This document shows, piece by piece, positions 4,550-6,087 of a DNA stretch of 6,087 bases (position 1 is its first letter; every line of letters begins with the position of its first letter). The DNA comes from Planctomycetia bacterium (lineage in GTDB: Bacteria; Planctomycetota; PLA2; JAEUHO01): NCBI GenBank assembly GCA_030618975.1, contig JAUXCH010000329.1, positions 1 through 6,087 of the forward strand. The letters run 5' to 3'. A program made the translations under genes and the position numbers. Under the pieces are notes generated by a model. It was not told the DNA's origin and made no database searches. It saw only the letters and a program-made list of their open reading frames with translations.

Positions 4550-6087
4550 TCAGCGGCGTCGGATCTTGGCCAGGCGCATGAGGACGAAGTTGAGCGCCAG
4601 GCGCTGCGCGCTCACCGTGCCGGCGAGGTTGCCCGCTTCCTGGAAGTAGTGCCCCATCACGTGGAGCACTCGGCCGCGTCCGTACTTGAACGTCACGGCG
4701 ACCGCGGGGCTGCGCTTGTAGATCTTTGCGAGGTCGGGACTCTCGATCAGGACCTTCACGTCGTGCCTGAGGGGCAGGACGTCGAACGAGGCCTGCTCCA
4801 ACCACCAGCGGCCCTGCACGCCGGGCCGGAAGACGCCCTCGAGAAGCTCGTGCCCGGCCTGTCCCGGTGCGGGCCGGATGTCGACGACGGTCTCGGGCAG
4901 CGGACGCCGGGGACCGTTCGTCCCGACGTAGCCCTCGAAAGCGTCCTTCAACACGTTCGAGACGGACCAGTCCGTGGTGAACAAATAGCCGCCCTTCTTC
5001 ACGAACGTGCGGAGTCGGCGCGTGGCGACGAGCTGCTGATCTCGCGGCAGGGACTCGCCGCAGTTCCAGAAGACGACCTTGTGGCGGGACAGGTCGGGCG
5101 CCTTCGACAGCGCCATCGACCGCGCAGGGACCAGCAGGTAGGGGAGCTTGAGAGCGTCGAGCACCTTGCCGATGTGGTCGAACGTGCCGCGAACGACGAG
5201 GATGTCGGATCGGATGAGCTTGCCGAGGGGATCGCCCTCGTGCCCCGTGCCGCGGCCGAGCTCACCGCGGACGTAGTCGGCCGCGCGCTCGTTCGCGGTA
5301 CGCGCCTCCCCGCCTGCGAAGCTCTTCGTCATCTCGCTCGGTGACAGGCGGCTCTGCTTCCGCCCCGTGGACGACCGGGTGGAGCTGAGGGTCGGGTTCA
5401 TCCCGACCGTGAAGGGCAGGGGGGCGTCGTCCCCCAGCGGCGCGAGCTCCTCGCCGCCCTCCGGCGGAGGTTCCGGGTCCGGCTCGTCCTCGGGCAGCGT
5501 GGGCAGGGCAATGTCGGGCAGATCCGACAGCGGCGTGTCGGGGAGGAGTACGTCGTCGTCGAAGCGCTCGAGGTCCGCGTCGTCCTGGACGGTGGCGAGG
5601 AGCGTGCCGTGCGCGACCTCCTCCGCGTGGGCGTCGGGGGGGACCTGCAGCAGGCTGAGGATGAAGACGGCGAGCAGGTGCAGCGCGACCGAGATGACGA
5701 AGAACGGCGCGCGATGGAGCTGGCGGACCAGCTCCTCGCCGAAGTCGACCTCGCCGAACGACGGGACCGGCGGACGCGGACGCGGCGGGGTGCCCGTGCC
5801 GGGCGCCTGCGGCTTCCCGTCACGCCGGGAAGGCGGGGGCTCGGGAGGCGGGGAAGGAGGCGGGTTCGGCGTGTCCGCCCGCGGTGCCGTCGGCTTGGAC
5901 TTCGGCTTCGGCGTGTCCGCCCGCGGTGGCGTCGGCCCGGGCTTCGGTCCGGGCTTCGGCGGAGGCGTGTCCGCTCGCGGCAGGCTGTCGACCAGCGAGA
6001 ACGGCTGCGGCGGCGGCCAGCCCTCCTCGTAGCCCCCGAAGACCGGCTTGTCGGCCGCGGCCTCCTCCTCCTCGGGCGGGCTCGCCG
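4550..6087 (-). CDS. Single-pass membrane protein with GATase/ThuA-like C-terminal domain, 5' end outside window
   Basis: The frame runs without a stop from the TGA at 4550 to the window edge, giving 511 visible residues; the true start lies beyond 6087. The ATG at 5401 is internal: the 228 codons upstream are open and encode sensible protein. In fragment numbering, residues 1-108 are Pro-rich with acidic patches and PRADTP-type repeats. Residues 109-125 form a short FGEVDFGEELVRQLHR segment, and 127-148 one membrane helix (FFVISVALHLLAVFILSLL). Residues 149-225 are an acidic, Pro-rich linker. About 290-511 form an alpha/beta domain resembling class I glutamine amidotransferase-like or ThuA-like folds. 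It has a strand SDILVVRG, then VVFWNCGE with a Cys at a possible nucleophile elbow (342), then FVKKGGYLFTTDWSV, and near the end FKYGRGRVLHVMGHYFQE. No full Cys-His-Glu triad can be assigned, so enzymatic activity is uncertain and the domain may only bind ligand. I do not recognise a gene name. The layout resembles multi-domain membrane proteins of Planctomycetota. Confidence 0.85.
   Translation of the reverse strand, partial: ASPPEEEEAAADKPVFGGYEEGWPPPQPFSLVDSLPRADTPPPKPGPKPGPTPPRADTPKPKSKPTAPRADTPNPPPSPPPEPPPSRRDGKPQAPGTGTPPRPRPPVPSFGEVDFGEELVRQLHRAPFFVISVALHLLAVFILSLLQVPPDAHAEEVAHGTLLATVQDDADLERFDDDVLLPDTPLSDLPDIALPTLPEDEPDPEPPPEGGEELAPLGDDAPLPFTVGMNPTLSSTRSSTGRKQSRLSPSEMTKSFAGGEARTANERAADYVRGELGRGTGHEGDPLGKLIRSDILVVRGTFDHIGKVLDALKLPYLLVPARSMALSKAPDLSRHKVVFWNCGESLPRDQQLVATRRLRTFVKKGGYLFTTDWSVSNVLKDAFEGYVGTNGPRRPLPETVVDIRPAPGQAGHELLEGVFRPGVQGRWWLEQASFDVLPLRHDVKVLIESPDLAKIYKRSPAVAVTFKYGRGRVLHVMGHYFQEAGNLAGTVSAQRLALNFVLMRLAKIRRR
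5868..5980 (-). repeat. Three coding repeats (PRADTP) in the Pro-rich region
   Basis: GGCGTGTCCGCCCGCGG, or a one-base variant of it, recurs on the plus strand at 5868, 5910 and 5964. The spacings are 42 and 54 nt, both multiples of three. On the minus strand each encodes the core RADTP followed by a Pro/Lys-rich spacer. This is an in-frame expansion within the proline-rich N-terminal segment of the amidotransferase-like membrane protein, probably a variable-length spanner. Confidence 0.7.

Noticed and set aside
4544..5344. A 266-codon plus-strand frame opposite the amidotransferase-like domain
   Set aside because: It has no ribosome binding site or recognisable domain, and the opposite strand has a convincing fold and membrane architecture.
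5367..6032. A 221-codon Gly/Ser-rich plus-strand frame
   Set aside because: It is the complement of the Pro-rich region of the minus-strand membrane protein; the Gly/Ser repeats simply mirror its Pro/Ala/Asp codons.

Overview
The window is GC-rich (Arg/Ala/Gly/Pro-heavy codons throughout). It holds two complete genes and one 5'-truncated gene on the minus strand, one complete gene on the plus strand, and a gene-free stretch of almost 1 kb with the wreck of a toxin-antitoxin locus. No rRNA, tRNA, CRISPR array, insertion sequence or phage gene is visible. The style of the proteins (a membrane-anchored HEAT-repeat protein, and a Pro-rich single-pass membrane protein with a glutamine-amidotransferase-like C-terminus) fits Planctomycetota or another large-genome, high-GC bacterium such as Myxococcota. 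This is an inference from style; no marker gene is present.

Layout. 13-42: a perfect 13-bp hairpin just past the stop of the first gene, probably a transcript end. 51-929 (-): an unrecognised 292-aa, cysteine-free protein rich in Asn, Ser, Tyr and Trp. 932-1402 (-): a 156-aa, very basic protein with a Lys-rich tail. These two form a tight operon read leftward, basic protein first. Its stop and the next start are 2 nt apart, and the downstream gene's ribosome binding site lies inside the upstream gene's last codons. 1403-2369: no intact gene. Minus-strand fragments at about 2056-2263 and 1742-2039 match the MNT nucleotidyltransferase antitoxin and HEPN (DUF86) toxin families in the usual order, but are broken by several frame changes. 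2370-4454 (+): a 694-aa signal-anchored protein with about a dozen HEAT-like repeats. 4455-4549: a convergent gap ending in an exact 11-bp tandem duplication. 4550-6087 (-): a gene whose reading frame stays open to the window edge. It has a Pro-rich N-terminal region with repeats, one membrane helix, an acidic linker and a GATase/ThuA-like C-terminal domain. The methionine at 5401 is internal to this protein and is not its start.

How the genes relate. The leftward pair is the only convincing operon and the best candidate for an undescribed system: a structured, Tyr/Trp-rich unknown protein made with a small nucleic-acid-binding-like partner. The HEAT protein and the amidotransferase-like protein converge and so are not co-transcribed. 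Both look like inner-membrane-anchored proteins with large extramembrane domains. The decayed MNT/HEPN locus marks the 1403-2369 gap as former accessory DNA.
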